Part shown: positions 48,147 through 61,039 of the stretch, piece by piece
Numbering within the stretch: position 1 is the first letter of the stretch
How the letters are laid out: each line of letters starts with the position of its first letter
DNA from: Marsupella aquatica
Taxonomy: Eukaryota > Marchantiophyta
Length of the DNA: 64,000 nucleotides
Reading direction: 5' to 3'
Assembly: GCA_973895155.1 (NCBI GenBank)
Contig: OZ316894.1
Coordinates: 26,226,001 to 26,290,000 of the forward strand
Made by a program: the position numbers and the translations under genes
Notes under the pieces: model-generated
What the model was told of the DNA's origin: nothing
The model's database searches: none
Seen by the model: the letters and a program-made list of their open reading frames with translations, nothing else

Positions 48147-51100
48147 TTACCAAGGCACATCCCAATTGCTCTCAGAAAATGTAAACGTTAGTTCAAGTAA
48201 AGTGTTCTTTCGTACCTCTGGCGCATGATCTATCCTGACAATGCCATAATTACGAGATCTGGTCCAGTCGTGATGTCGAAATGAGAATGGCTGACCCACC
48301 CCACTGAGACTTCCTGCAGCTCTTAGCAGATAGTATGCTGACTTTGGCAGTGGGTGGTTGGCTATGGCACTGGTTGTTAGCTGCCGAAAGATCACTTCAC
48401 GCTCCTTCACAATATCAGAGTGACCCCCACAATGCACATCGCCTGCGCAAATTCAATATTGATCGTCAGAGGTAAGATCATATCGGAGATCATTCATCAC
48501 AGACGCGAGCCTGACATTCAGAGAATAGACATCTCTACGTCGCTCCCGAAGCATCAGTAATGGAGGATGAAACCATGTCTCTGCCCCCTAGTGGGCTCAG
48601 AGAGACCAGAAGGATAGCTCGTTAGGACATGTTGTACATCTCTAACATTGAGAATTTGCAAGGCTCCCCAATTTGAGAAGCGATGATGTGGCTGATCGCT
48701 CGAAGGGACTCCTTGTCCTAATTTCAAAACACCACACAAACACCAAGGCATGGCAGTAGACTAGAACTGTAAATCATCTAAAAAAGTATCCGAATGAACA
48801 GAGTACATAGAATCTACAGTAGGATTTAGGAACCTTTGCCGGCTGAGGCAGGGATTAGCCATGCAGTTGAAATAGATATGATCAATACCCTAGCAGGTAG
48901 GTCTTTGCGAATCTCTGAAGTATCTCTAGACGCAAAAGAAATGTGATATTAGAGTTCGTGTTGTAAACTGCAAGCCTTGTTCGTGTTCCTTTTTGGGTTC
49001 TCCTTGCCGAGTAAGGTAATGGGTTCTACACTCTAAAGACGTTTCGCTATTTTCACTTTGTACTTGGGTTGCGTACATTTCTGGCGCTGGCTGCTGGTAT
49101 ATGGGACCCAGATTTGAGACTGGCACCCTTCCCAGGGGCCTTCGTAATCGAGAGGTACACAATCAAAGCACTATACGATAGTGCTAGCGGGAAACAAACG
49201 AATGTTTTACAGATAATCTGAATAAGAATTTAACATTAAAGACTGCGAGGCCACAACTGTTCTTATCAAAAGGATCCTACAAATGATAGCCATGACGACC
49301 CACCTCCTAGAACCAGGACTTCACGAGTGCTTGAGGCCTTCTTCCAGTCCCACAATACATCAATCATCTTTTTCTGCTCTGCAAAATGAGGGGCTGTTGA
49401 CCAATGACCTTTGAAATCCTCCAACTTTTGCACCCTGTTTGCAACAACGTCTGTAAAATTGTGCTCCAGAAACACAAGGGGAGCTGGGGTACACACAAGC
49501 AGCACTCTCGCACTTTCAAAAATGCCCGCCTTCAGTGCCTTCTCGATATCTTGCCACTGTCTAGAACCCAAATATTTACAGGTGTCTCCTTGCACACGGT
49601 GAAAAGTTCTAGAACCCCGTATATCAAGAAACATAATACCCACTCCAGAAATCAAGTGGAAGTGATAGTCCTGTACACGTGTCCGAGAGAATAAACGCTT
49701 TCCATCAACATATTTCAATGCCTAACCTTTGGCAATGGTCTCTAAATAGTGAGGAAACGAAAGGGGTCAAGAGGAATGAGAGACTTCCCGAGAAAAAATT
49801 ACGAGGTAAATATTTAAGTTGTCTGAGGTTGAATTTGGCTCGTGGGACTCACTACAAACAGGTATGACTGTTAAAATGTCAAGGTGCACACTGAAATTGG
49901 TTCTTTAGCGTTCACGAAATACTAACAACCTTTGGAAGTACGAAATCCTCTAGAAAAGGAACACAAGTAGAAGGCCTGAGCCAAAATTGATTTCCCCTGG
50001 AGGAGTATGGAGAATTGTAATTCTTGCTTGAAATTCTGGGTACATTCTCACGCCTAAGTGCTATGTAAAGGGATGGGTTGGTAATCAAGAGACGTCTCAG
50101 ACACTTGATCAACTACAGAATTCAACAGATGATATAGATGGCTTGCTAATTGCACTATCCACCAATTGGGACCTGATGTGAGTTGTCTTAGATGCAAATC
50201 CTCCCAAAACCTCTACAAGACAGTCTAGCAGTCTGACATGCGATGTTAGCGACATCCTGCTATCGTACCTTGTCAATAAGCTCCAACTGGTCAAAGTTGA
50301 CATCCTCATGAAGCTGCCGTTGATACTCCAGGTTAACCTTCCAAGCACATCGAGCAATAAAGAAATCGACACCGCTACTGTCCCAGTCACCTGGCACATC
50401 TGCCCAATTATCACGAACCTCGTGATCATCATAAATCATCAGGTTGGGGCAATTTGCTAGGCAGTAGGCAGTGGGCGTATGTGCCCAGGTCCTCCGATAA
50501 ATATTTCGGTAAGACTCACAAATTTTCTCTGCCTGCTCCTCCCACTGATGTTTGGGACTGTTTGCAAGTCCTGCCTTGGACTTCCTAAAGCAATCCGACC
50601 AATCCCCGGGCATCAGACCTACAGCTGCATCTAACATCTTGTCACCGTCACCATATATCTGTTACCAAGTACACAACCAATTCATCAATTTAAGAGCTCG
50701 GCTGACTGTCATTCACAGTATTTCGTCAATTCTAAGATAAACGTGATTTAACGCTATTGTTTGACAGCCTTGGTCGATTGTGGGGTCATTTTGAATGTTA
50801 CCACTTCGTGCAGGATTTCAGACAAGAACAAAATTTGCGTCCGGCAAGGTGAAAGAGGACGTAGCAATCCTCGCTCTAACAATTCCAAATTATATTTCCT
50901 TCATCGACGACTTTTCTAGCTCATAAGTTGATCCTATACAAGCATAACAGCACCGTCTCGCAAACTTTCATGGAAACTTGTGGTAACATGCCAGAAGTTA
51001 TTCAACCTGCTTTAAGGATAACGACACGAACCTGATCCCCAAGATGCAAGCACATGTCGATTTTCCTTTGTTCAATGGCCTTGGCGAGATGACACCACAG

Positions 51101-51745
51101 ATCAGAATGACTTGTAATCTCCTTTTCTGTAACAAAAATCTTGTTGCAGCTAATAACTGCAAAGTTAACCGATGGAGAACTCTCGGCTGGGAAAGTCCAG
51201 AAACTACTACCCTGATTGGCCGATACTTGACACCCTTTCAGTTTGACAATGTATCTGGTTGCAGGATCCAAATTTTCAAAAACGAAAATTCCAGGTCTGC
51301 CTGCCACCAGCATCTTTTGAACAATTGGGTGGCCTCCATGCATATGGTTGGTTCCTACCGTTTCGAGTGGAGGACTCTCCTTTACAAGCATGATCGCAAC
51401 TTGGCGACTCTCACTGATTTCGAGAAGAATTCTAGCAGAAGTTGGTGTGACTTTGCCTATCACCGGTCCCAATTGCACAATTGGTAGCTCGGGAGGATCA
51501 ACGAGAAGGTCCTTCGGGATACCAGTCCAGCTGTCTCTCCTTGAAATGCTCGTGATTTTTTCCACAGTCGAGATGAACTTCCTTTGTGCGCTCTTCTTCA
51601 CTGATTGCCAATTCGGGGAATGGTGCCGGGGATAGGACCTAGGAGGAATATATTCGCTACTGTCATTCTCCCCTGTAGAGCCTTCGCTGTTCTCCAAATT
51701 CCTTGGAGAGCCATCTATCTTCTCAGGAATCAGCAAGTCAGCCAT
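48147..51745 (-). CDS. PhoD-like metallophosphatase (alkaline phosphatase D family)
   Basis: Hydrolyses phosphate esters; the substrate is not predictable from sequence. Four exons join in frame: 51745-51032, 50658-50269, 49721-49304 and 48442-48147 (TAA). Borders are GT-AG, giving 605 residues. The first ~85 residues are polar and disordered, with no obvious signal peptide. An N-terminal beta-sandwich PhoD-type region (about 86-187, including GPVIGKVTPTSARILLEI) precedes the metallophosphatase core. Likely metal-site motifs are VNFAVISCN (193-201), HLGDQ (234-238, completed across intron 1 as HLGDQIYGDGD), YDDHEVRDNW (314-323), FLDIRGSR (399-406) and GGDVHCGGHS (507-516, completed across intron 3). 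The motif continuity across introns 1 and 3 fixes those splice sites; intron 2 (50,268-49,722) is less certain and could hide a short exon. The ATG at 51,745 is the first in frame. The gene appears intact. Confidence 0.9.
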
Positions 51746-53880
51746 TATTGTGTACTTGGGATCTTATGAACCTGGTAAAATACACCCAAATACAAAAAAA
51801 AAGAACTGGATGGGGCGTTCACATTCAAAACTCGGGTTGCGCCTGTGGCCGCAAAGTACTTCTTCTAGTCAGTGAGTCATTGCCTCCCTCCTTGTAAGGA
51901 CGGTGACCGTACAGAGGAGACCGTAGAGTTCTTGGTCAGGTGTGACAGCTACAGCATAAAAGCTGAAGATTATGATCGATGCTCGACACAGGAAAAAAAT
52001 TGCTATAATCAGATGCGTTTGATCGTTCTACGGTTGATCCGACTCTTCTTCGTGTCTTCCAAAACGACCGTAGCCAGTGCCATGTGGACTATATCGCGTT
52101 ATCGAAAATCTGAACAACAAAAACAGTACGCCTCCTTCAAGTTAAAACCAGATTAACAGTCGAGATGCGTTTCCCATGAGGCATACGAAGACAGTGAGAG
52201 GTGCTTGAATCTAGTTAGAAGGGCGTCTCTCTATGTTACGAAACCCACCGTGCTATGCGTGTCGGGAATCTGGTACTAGAGAACGTCCAGCTACTCTCTA
52301 TGTCGTTACTTTTCTCTACTAACCTTATCCTTGTCTAACTAAGCTGCTGCATAATGGTTACTCCCACTCATTCTGCCTTACAGGTTAACTGTGCTCGCCA
52401 ACGATCTCAAAGTTTTCTGGAGATACTTCCCCCAGTCTACAGAATTTATGCCATCTCTTCAAGCCGACATACAACACCGCCCCTCACTACCAGGCTCTGA
52501 CTTTCGCTCCTAATTATTCCGTCTAGGTGGGATTCTTTCGGGGCCCGCAGGGTAACAAATTCAATGTTTTATGAGGAAACTGACAATTCTCTTAGTCCCC
52601 AATTTCAAACATCCGCCTCGTATCCGCGATTTCCGACCCACTACCCTGATCTAAAAGCAGGGGCCAATCCTCTGCGGAAATTGCTCTCTAACTAAATCTG
52701 ATCGAAGAAAATTGGATTGAATTGAATTTCATCGGACCAATCAGCATAGTGTACAGCTCGGAGGGCCAAGTTGCCCTCGGATCAGGATATCAATTCAATC
52801 CATGCCATTGGAAAAGTCACAACCCGAAGGAGGCAACTTCTTCCATCAAATTCTATACACTTCAAACTCGTCTCATTCGCACTGTTACTGCTCGTTGCTC
52901 GTGAATCTACTTACCTACACAGGGCAGCCACATAAAGCCCTGAAGAGGCTGCACCACTATGGAAGAAAGACGGAGCTCAAAGTTCAGTTTCCCTGCTGCC
53001 ATCCCAGCTCGACTGGAGAAAGGGCAACACTCATCAAATGGCACCGACATCTCGGACCCCTGCTTGCAATTTATTCAGTAATCGTCACGGGCGTGTTGAG
53101 CTTGGATTGCCTTTGAGGAGGAAACGAGAGGCAGGACCAAAATCGGATCCCTCAGAGCGATCATTTAGAAAAAAATCTTGTGGCTACAACACAACCCAGA
53201 TGTGAAATCAACACGTCTGGTCTTCTCACTGCCCGCACACTTCGCACACTTCATTGACGGAGTACAGCACACGTTTTACCGGACTTCCACAACAACAGCG
53301 CACACGCACACGACACAGTTCGCGAATCCAAGGCAAAGTACCTTCTTAATCCAATCCATCAATCAAGCAATAACCATTTGAATCACATTCCCTCCCACCA
53401 TCTTCTCCTCTTTTCTTCTTTCTACTCTATTCTCTGATCTGATCCGCATCTTCAGCTCTTCAGCAACACACATCCTGTTGCAACATCCTCCAACAAACAA
53501 ACTACAGAGTGACACAAGAGTTTCACAGCACAGCTTATCGGGGGGTGCTCTGCAGCACCGCATATACCCCCTGACGCCTGGGCTCCGCCTTTCGCCATTC
53601 CCACATCATTGCCCTCGATCGACCGCACACGGTCGATAGTCTTTTCGTTTCTTCCCCGTCACGATTATCAACAACACAATGCTCCTCGTAGACTTCTCCA
53701 TTTCTCTAGACACCCATCTCATTATTAAAAAAATAAACATTTATCTTGCCATCACAACTACTGTATAAACTATAAACTATAGGGTTTAGTACTTTGTCTA
53801 AAAATGATTTGAGAAAAGTTGGTTTATTTTTCATAGCATGATGGTTTTACAAGATACCGGCAACCCGGTGCCCACAGTAA
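51746..53880. other. Upstream region of the PhoD gene, no gene recognised
   Basis: Short random ORFs on both strands. 53,370-53,560 is pyrimidine-rich on the plus strand. Presumably it contains the PhoD promoter and 5' leader. No core promoter element was identified with confidence. Confidence 0.35.
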
Positions 53881-54024
53881 CCCGAAGGCCACCGGGTGCC
53901 TAATGTAACTCGAAACCATCGCGGAAAAAACCAGCGGGGCACAGAGAAAAACAAAAACAAGGGGCCAGAGCAAGCTACAACCAAACGCCGCAGTGCCAGA
54001 AGCCTACCATAGAGAACCCGGCCG

Positions 54025-54228
54025 ACCAAGTAAGAGGCTGGGTAGGGGAATGGATTGAAATCAACTACCTAGGGACACACATGTCATGGGTCACCAAGTA
54101 AAAACCTGGGTAGGGGAATGGGTCAAAGAGCCACCTAGAAACACAAATGTCATAGGTCACCAAGTACAATCCTGAGTAGGGGAATGGGTCAAAGTCAGCC
54201 ACCTAGGGGAACACACATGTCATGAGTC
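54025..54228 (+). repeat. Three-copy tandem repeat, 66-70 bp unit
   Basis: Units begin ACCAAGTA at 54,025, 54,093 and 54,159. They share GTAGGGGAATGG and ACACA(C/A)ATGTCAT. Copies are diverged, so the array is not recent. Confidence 0.85.
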
Positions 54229-55247
54229 CAAGAACTAATCCTATCAATGGGATTCAAGGAGGGTGTCATCCTCCCATATTGAAAGATTTCTAGAGCCTTG
54301 ATTCTATATTACCATGAGTAATCATGCTCTCTGTGAGTCTAATTGTGATGTTGTGCTTACTACTACTCTTTGTCTAGTATGCTGCTTGCAATCATGCATG
54401 ACAACACAGCAATCTTGTCTAATAGCCCTCCTGCAGTGGATGATGTCTACACTGTCTAGATCTAGAAGTAAGCATCATTTATTTTAACATTGTTGATTTA
54501 ATTTCTTGTTGTGGCCCCATAAATCATCTCCATTAACCTCCAATTTGAGATTCCAGCTTTTTTCAAACTTCTAGTAAGCTGAGGAGTAACACAAACACTC
54601 ACAGCAGTCCCATGGAGAGTGAGTTGCAGTGGGAGCCAAGTAACATTAGCTTGATACATGCATTGTCATCTCCCACTGCAATGTGTTCAAGTTCAATGTC
54701 ATAAGTGGGTGTGAGTGATGGCATGTGTTGTAAGTGCCGAGGGGTAAATATCATGCTTAACACCTTCCAAAAATCAAGATTAACACTTGGAGAGGACTGG
54801 GATTAAAGGACTGGTGTCATCCTCCCAGATTGAAAGCCCTGGTTATGGCTAGCTACATCAGCCACAAGGGAGAATTCTCCTAGAAGGTAGAAAACTTCTA
54901 CAATCACACAATCTCTGTCAAAGACATTCAGCTATCTTTTCAAAAGAAGAACAAGCTCATCTAGAGAGAGGTAAGTAGGAATTTTCTAAGCAACAATGAC
55001 AAAGTGGAGATTAGTATATATGAGATGATCCCAACCCCTGGGCATGCAGTTGAGATCAAGTTGGTGCAAAAGCAACCTTCAGACAGGCCGGGGGAGAGAA
55101 TGAGGATGTCACTAGAGCTCAAGAAGTTTTTGCTCCTAAGAATGATTTTGATCAGTGACCTTACCATACCCACCTAGGAAGTCAAACCAGTTAGGATTTT
55201 GGTGATGCTGCTCAACACCTTACAGGCTTCAGATGGAAGCTCAGACA

Positions 55248-55396
55248 GTTTGATCACGGCCAGACCCCTTCTTTGTATTGTTGGGTGTTTTATCTAGTGA
55301 TAGTGTCCCAAGGAACTAGTGTGTTTGATCATGGCCAGACCCCCTTCTTTGTATTGTCGGGTATTATCTAGTGACAGTGTTGCAAGGAACCAGTGT
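55248..55396. repeat. 75-bp tandem duplication
   Basis: Unit 1 is 55,248-55,322 and unit 2 is 55,323-55,396. Both start GTTTGATCA(C/T)GGCCAGACCC and end CAAGGAAC(T/C)AGTGT, with a few substitutions and small indels. Confidence 0.88.
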
Positions 55397-55469
55397 TTGA
55401 ATCATTGTTATTATTTCTAATTACTTGTATCTGGTCTGCTTAATATATCTGAGTAACTTAAGTTGATAC

Positions 55470-55790
55470 ACAGGAATCCCATGTGCAACGTGCTTCAAAA
55501 GAACTAAATGTCACCATCCTTGGGTATGACCTTAATGACCCTAGTGGAGGCTTTTGAAGGGAGTAATCCATCCCTTCAGGAAGCCCTGACTGATCATTAC
55601 AAAAGAGTAAATTATAATCAACTCCCTACAATCTTGTAGAATCTCATTTGTAACTAAACCGCATTCAGTCTTTGGTGATTTTTCATTGAGAAATCCATTA
55701 GAACAACTGTGATCTCTTCCTCACTAGGCTCTTCCATGAGCTCACCATTTATGCACAACATTCATTTTGGTTGGCATAAAGGACAGTATT
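55470..55790 (-). mobile_element. Second decayed LINE RT fragment
   Basis: The minus strand encodes DGLLPSKASTRVIKVIPKDGD, preceded by stop-broken segments such as EEEITVVLMDF and NAV.LQMRFYKIV. It aligns with the LINE relic at 24,880-25,110 (STEVIKVIPK). Nucleotide similarity is also visible between 55,520-55,720 and 24,870-25,080. It is dead. Confidence 0.6.
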
Positions 55791-56999
55791 TCTGCACTTC
55801 CAGTTGGATTGTTGTGAACATTCTCACCAGCTTTGACAGATCCTGCAATAAGCAGAGGCTTTGTCAAGAGTTTAATTACTTATGATATTAGAGTCTCATT
55901 GGATAAAGTAGGATTTTCATGGTTTCTCTGCTACATTTGGCCTTCATTTGCAAGAGGTTGGAGGTAAAGATTAATGCATCTATCTTAAATAGATTAACTT
56001 CTTGGTGCTGGTGCTAAAGTCTTGGAGAGCAAAGGTCATGAAGACTTATGGAGATGGTTTTACATGGTTTGCTAGTTGTCATGATCAATCTGCCCAATTT
56101 TGCCCAATTGTTAAAATAACTATGATCTAACGGAATCTGGTCGCGAGGAGCTTGGTGGGTGAGTGATAGCAGTTGTTGCACAGAGGTAAGTGTCTACAAC
56201 ATCAACAATATCAATAAATATTGCCCCCTCACTGCCATGTATGAGTGGGCTGGGTCCAACAAAGTTTTTGGGTTTCTCAACCATATTATAGCCACAACTT
56301 TGTCTAGAATGAACATCATAAATTGTGGAATCATGTGAAAAAATGTTTATTTCCTAGTCTCTGGATGTTTGATCTTGTAGGACATTTGCAAGTTGAATTC
56401 GTCTTTGGTTTTTGTTGGTAGCATCATTGCATTTGTATTCATATTTTGGGTCCAATAATAGTATTACAAGCCCAATTACAAGTCCTAATATAGTCCACCT
56501 TAGTCTACCTATGTCATTACTGGTATAGCAGATCCACATGTTTGTACCTATACCTGGTCGACAATATGGAGATTTAATTTGTTTTTATATATCTTGCATG
56601 ACAAGGCCATTGCCCTGCCTTGTATAGTTGTCGTTGTGGCAGTGTCATCATTGTGGGAGTTTGTGCTTGTGCAAAATGTGGTCCTTATGTACACATTCTT
56701 GTTGGACAAATCTGGGTTGTTGAATAGTATGGAACTTGCAAGGTGAAATCAAGGGGTTGTTGAATGATACAGATGACCGCAAGTTTAAAGCAGGGGATAG
56801 AGTGTGTAAACTGGTAGAGAGAGTTGGGGCCAGCACTATGGCAAGAGCCCCAAATAAGGCTAATTTGAGAGAGAATTTAGATGTAAGGGGGGATCGGGCA
56901 AAGATTAACCCTTTTTTCTTGCCCCTTCCATTTTATACTCCTGTCCTTTGCTCCTTACAAGCCCCTTCTTACATGTTCCCTCAACTCACTTCCTGCTCG

Positions 57000-58209
57000 A
57001 CTTCTTTCAAGGAATTGCCAATGTGGAATGCATTGATTGACACAAAAGATCATGGGCAAACCAGTGTCAGATGCCAATGAGATGCAAAGAAAAATAACTG
57101 AAGGTGAAAGGCAAACCAACCTATTCGAGCTGAAAAAGAAAACTGTGTAAACAAAAGAATATGTCCGGTAATAATGTAAAGGGAAAAAATGGGAGGCAAG
57201 GGTAAATAAATAGAATGGGGGCCAAAAAGAAGCAATGTGGGAGGGCAAATGATCCGGCCACATCGAATTGCCCCACCCCAAAAGAAAAACAAAACCCACC
57301 CCACCTCCAAAATAGCAGGCAAGGTTGGAGGGGCGTGCCAAAGGATTCACCTTGGCCCCATGAATTCACCCCTATTCCAAAATAAATATGGGAACCAAAA
57401 ACACGTTCGCCCTTCCCTCCAACACAATCAAAAGATGAGAGGAAAAAACAGCAAGGATTTTTTTTATAACAAATAAATCCAAAAATTCAAAATTCAGGAC
57501 CCCAAGTGCATTGAATTTTCCACTTTCTGCACTTTCTCAATGCATACTAATAATACTCTTATATAGATTTAGAATTTTAACATATATTCTGGAGCTTTCT
57601 ATCACTTTACTCAGGTGGATGTAACAGTTGTCAACGTTTCTCTTGACGTTTTCACAGTTTTTTAATATTAACAACAACAGAGTATTTGCAGTCACACTAG
57701 TGGACCCGGCTTCACTACATGAATGAGGAGTTAATTATTAAATATGGTTGTAAATTAGTTTAGCGGGTTATCTCTTTGCAGAAGAATATAATCTTTGCTT
57801 TATTTGAATCTAGGATTAGAGAGTTAAATTTTGTCTACTAGTCACTTTTTGCATGAATGTAAAGCTAAGAATCAAATTGAAGTTATTATATTGTCCTTTT
57901 CTCTTTGTCATTTACATAAGTTTTCCACCCAATGCCCCCTTCATTTATTTACTGTTCACTTTTTGTAGAAAATTTCCCCTCCTTTTCAACTAAAACAGTT
58001 TATTTTTCATGCTGTCTCTTTGGCTCCCAATCAAAATATTCAAAAACATATTTTTTTAGGGGATTTTGCCTTTTGTGCGAGGATTCAGATGGCAGTACTT
58101 CTGTATACCATGTACAGGGCATTCCTTACCAGGCAGGATATTAATAAGTAATGCTTCTTGAGCACAACGTTTGAGCACGTTTTGTCTCTCCTTTCAAGTT
58201 TGTAAATAG
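57000..58209. other. Intergenic, no gene recognised
   Basis: AT-rich with purine-rich patches (57,080-57,450). The ORFs here are Phe/Leu-rich antisense or low-complexity noise. Confidence 0.4.
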
Positions 58210-58372
58210 ATGAGAGATGTGCTTGATGGACCCCAAACCAAAGTTTACTCCCAACCCAATCCCATGAGGTTTTGGTTACGTTGACTTAAGGTCTATCAAA
58301 GGTCTGGCTCAATCATAACCCGGGTCCATCAAATAACCATTTTCATTCTGGGGGTCCATCAAGTAAATCTCT
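58210..58372. mobile_element. Mutator-like MITE, copy 2
   Basis: The left end GAGAGATGTGCTTGATGGAC and the right end, read on the minus strand as AGAGATTTACTTGATGGACC, are inverted repeats. They are clearly related to the ends of the element at 39,250-39,429. Flanking TGTAAATAG (58,201-58,209) and TGTAAACTA (58,373-58,381) may be a decayed 9-bp target duplication. Confidence 0.55.
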
Positions 58373-61039
58373 TGTAAACTACCACGAGTTTTGTGTTCTC
58401 CTTTCAAGTTTACAAATGGATCATGGGATGTCTATGTTTGGTGGGATTGTTTAGTGTAGTTGTAGGTAACCTACAGGTACAGTTTTAAAGGACCCTGTGT
58501 ACAATATACCAGTTCATTGCCTTACCTTGCCTGTGAGAGCATGAAGTTGCAATGGATATGGCATGGATATATTGGCCATTCCTAAACAGTTAAATAAATC
58601 ATTTATTACACTTTCTATGTTTTGAGACCAAAATTTGCATAATTGAAGTCCTAAGGATGTATTCTCACAAATAGTCGTATGCTTGAAAAGTGCACAATCC
58701 TGAAAAAACAAAAAAAAATGACATCCTACACCTTTAGCCAACACTGGTTCGAACCACAACTCAGGTCGTTTTTTTTTTTGCTTGATTGAGTGGTGTTGTC
58801 TAGTCCAATATGTCTCCCCCTGTGAACTGTAGCTTGTCAGTGGAGAGGTAGTCCAATCTCATTTGACAGCAACCACGAAAAGTCGAAAATGGGATTATGT
58901 GGGTGATATGGGACCAAGAGAGCGTTAATGACTGCTGTGGGGACTGGGGAGCAATCGCACTCTGTATAATAATTATCCCGTTGAGCTACTGTGGATGGGA
59001 TTAGATTGATGTTGTGATGCGGGAAGGGATGCAGTGTGATGCAGTGGGATGCAAGATGCAGTGGGATGCAGGGAGAAACGAGGTTATGGAGGAGGAGCAT
59101 GGGCTGTTGTAAAGATGGAGTGATGGAGGTGTACATAATTATACACCAGGGTCCGTTGCTGTTGCTCTATCGACACCTACAGTAGATAGGCTGTCCAGTC
59201 GGTTGCGATGCAGATCTAAAGGGGTATGGCGGGAAGCTCAGTAGCAATGCAGGCGGCTAGTCCTTGCTGTCTAGCTGGGCAATGCTAGGGCCGAACTGCT
59301 GCTGCTGCTCCAGCTGCTGCCCGTGATTGCTCAGTGATGGTTTCTTTCATGATCGTTGGTGATCGTTGGTGTCACGATCCTCAGTGATCTGTTCTTCAAG
59401 GTAGCAGTGCAAAGAGAGTGTCTGGTCTTGTGATCGTCGATGAGGAGGGAGTGCCTTCGGTGTCACGATCCTCGCCAGTGCTTGTAGAAGCAAAGGTTGG
59501 AGAAAGAAGTGAGGCATTGTTTGTTCTCACTGACTTCGAGAGTTTGTTCTGGTCCCCCCTCGAGGTGGCAGATCTTCCTGCTCAGTCTCACACAGCTACT
59601 TAATTCCAAAGCAACTCCCAGTTCGATCAGCTCAGCTCCGCTCCTTTCTGGTCTTCTCCATGCAACTCAGCTTGAGGGAGTGTGAACATTGAGCTTGATG
59701 GAGTGTGAGCATTGTAGTTGTGTGTGAATGGTTTCTGCTCGGCTCGTTGTTCTGAGGCTTAAGTCGTGACTGGCTCCTCTGTTTATTTCTCACCGACATT
59801 TGGCAGGAGCGGCATTGAGTCTGCGTTGGGTTTTTTGTCCCCAATCTTTCTCTTCTTGCGCTGGCCCGTTATCTTTTTTACATTCTACTGATCTTGTCTG
59901 GCTCAACTCTCCAAAAGAAGGGATGGCATCTCCATCTTCTTATCTGGAAGTGTAATAGAGGAGCCCACGTAGCAATTGGAGAGTTGGATATCGTCGTGGT
60001 TGTGGAGACGTTCCGTCGCAATTGTATAAGTCCTTCTTTAATGAATCGGAGGTTTCCTTCGGAATTTGTGATCTCCCTGTTGCTTGTAGCCATCGGCGAA
60101 TGGTGACCTAAGGCTTGTGGAAGTGGAATTGACAGCTGTGGATGCAGCCATTCCCTGGAAATGTGACATCGGTGCTCGGTGAGGGAATTGAGAATGCGAT
60201 TAGGGCAAAACGAGCTCCGGACATCAAAATAGTTCTCCAATCCTGTATCACAGAGTTGTCTTCCTAGTTGAAAGCGTTCTTCGCTTTCGTCCGTGGAAGT
60301 CATCTTTCTGTCATCTTTCTGCCAGGATGCCGATTTACTCTCTCTTGGATTGAATTTCATCGCACTTCATCTACGTCTTCTGCTACTTCCCTCTACTGGC
60401 AGCTTCGCCTCCGCATTCGCCGTCTTGTGTTTCGTGGCCTGTCCATCGGAACAGTGGGATTGCAACGATTCAACCACCTTCTTGCAGTCTGTTGCCGACA
60501 AACTATCACACGATTGGATTCCATGTTGTAAGATATTGGATGGTTGCGACCGAACAGGTAACCTCACGAACATGAATGTGCTCTACTGAAGATCAGCTGA
60601 AATTCTGTGATGTCAACGATCACTTCGACTTGACGGGCTACGAATCCTTCTCTTGCTTTTGTCGAGGCATTTCTCCTGCAGTTTGACTCTCGAGGAACAA
60701 TCCCAGTCTGAATGCGGACAGTCAGAGACCTGATGATTGCAACGGAATCTCTGGTTACCCTTCAACACGGACCGTAGTATCGCTCACAGGTAGACCGTAC
60801 CTCAGTTTTATGATGTTCACAGTGATGCGAAGAGTCTCCGCCCAGCTAAATTCAGCTAAATAATCAAGCCCAGGTGGGTTTTTTCTGATAACGATGAAGG
60901 TAGCCGGCAGACAGTTAGTCGTGGACTTCTCGGCGAATTTCTAGTCCGCGAAATTCAACACCCTCTCACGGATCACTACTACTCGGTTACACTCTATTTG
61001 GTGATACCTGCGGTGGCATTCCCTCTTAGCAAGGAGAAT
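58373..61039. other. Upstream region of the XRI1-like gene
   Basis: 58.4-59.1 kb is intergenic, with a small GATGCAGTGGG minisatellite at about 59,030-59,071. From about 59.2 kb the sequence becomes GC-richer with CTG repeats (59,293-59,320), like a transcribed 5' leader. The 160-codon minus ORF at 59,878-60,360 has no recognised domain. A non-coding 5' exon of the XRI1-like gene may lie here. Confidence 0.35.

Larger units (their letters stand above)
54229..56999. other. Retroelement-debris zone
   Basis: Coding-like fragments on both strands include a plus-strand stretch at 54,950-55,160 (IYEMIPTPGHAVEIKLVQKQ). A minus-strand LINE fragment and a 75-bp tandem duplication are listed separately. 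Two copies of a GTCATCCTCCCAKATTGAAAG phrase occur at about 54,258 and 54,807. No intact gene. Confidence 0.4.

Noticed and set aside
58735-58765. GGTTCGAACC resembling a tRNA T-loop
   Set aside because: It is a short palindrome without a pairable T-stem, A box or acceptor arm, so not a tRNA.
59878-60360. 160-codon minus-strand ORF upstream of the XRI1-like gene
   Set aside because: No domain recognised, no splice partners, overlapping open frames on the other strand. More likely antisense to a 5' leader.
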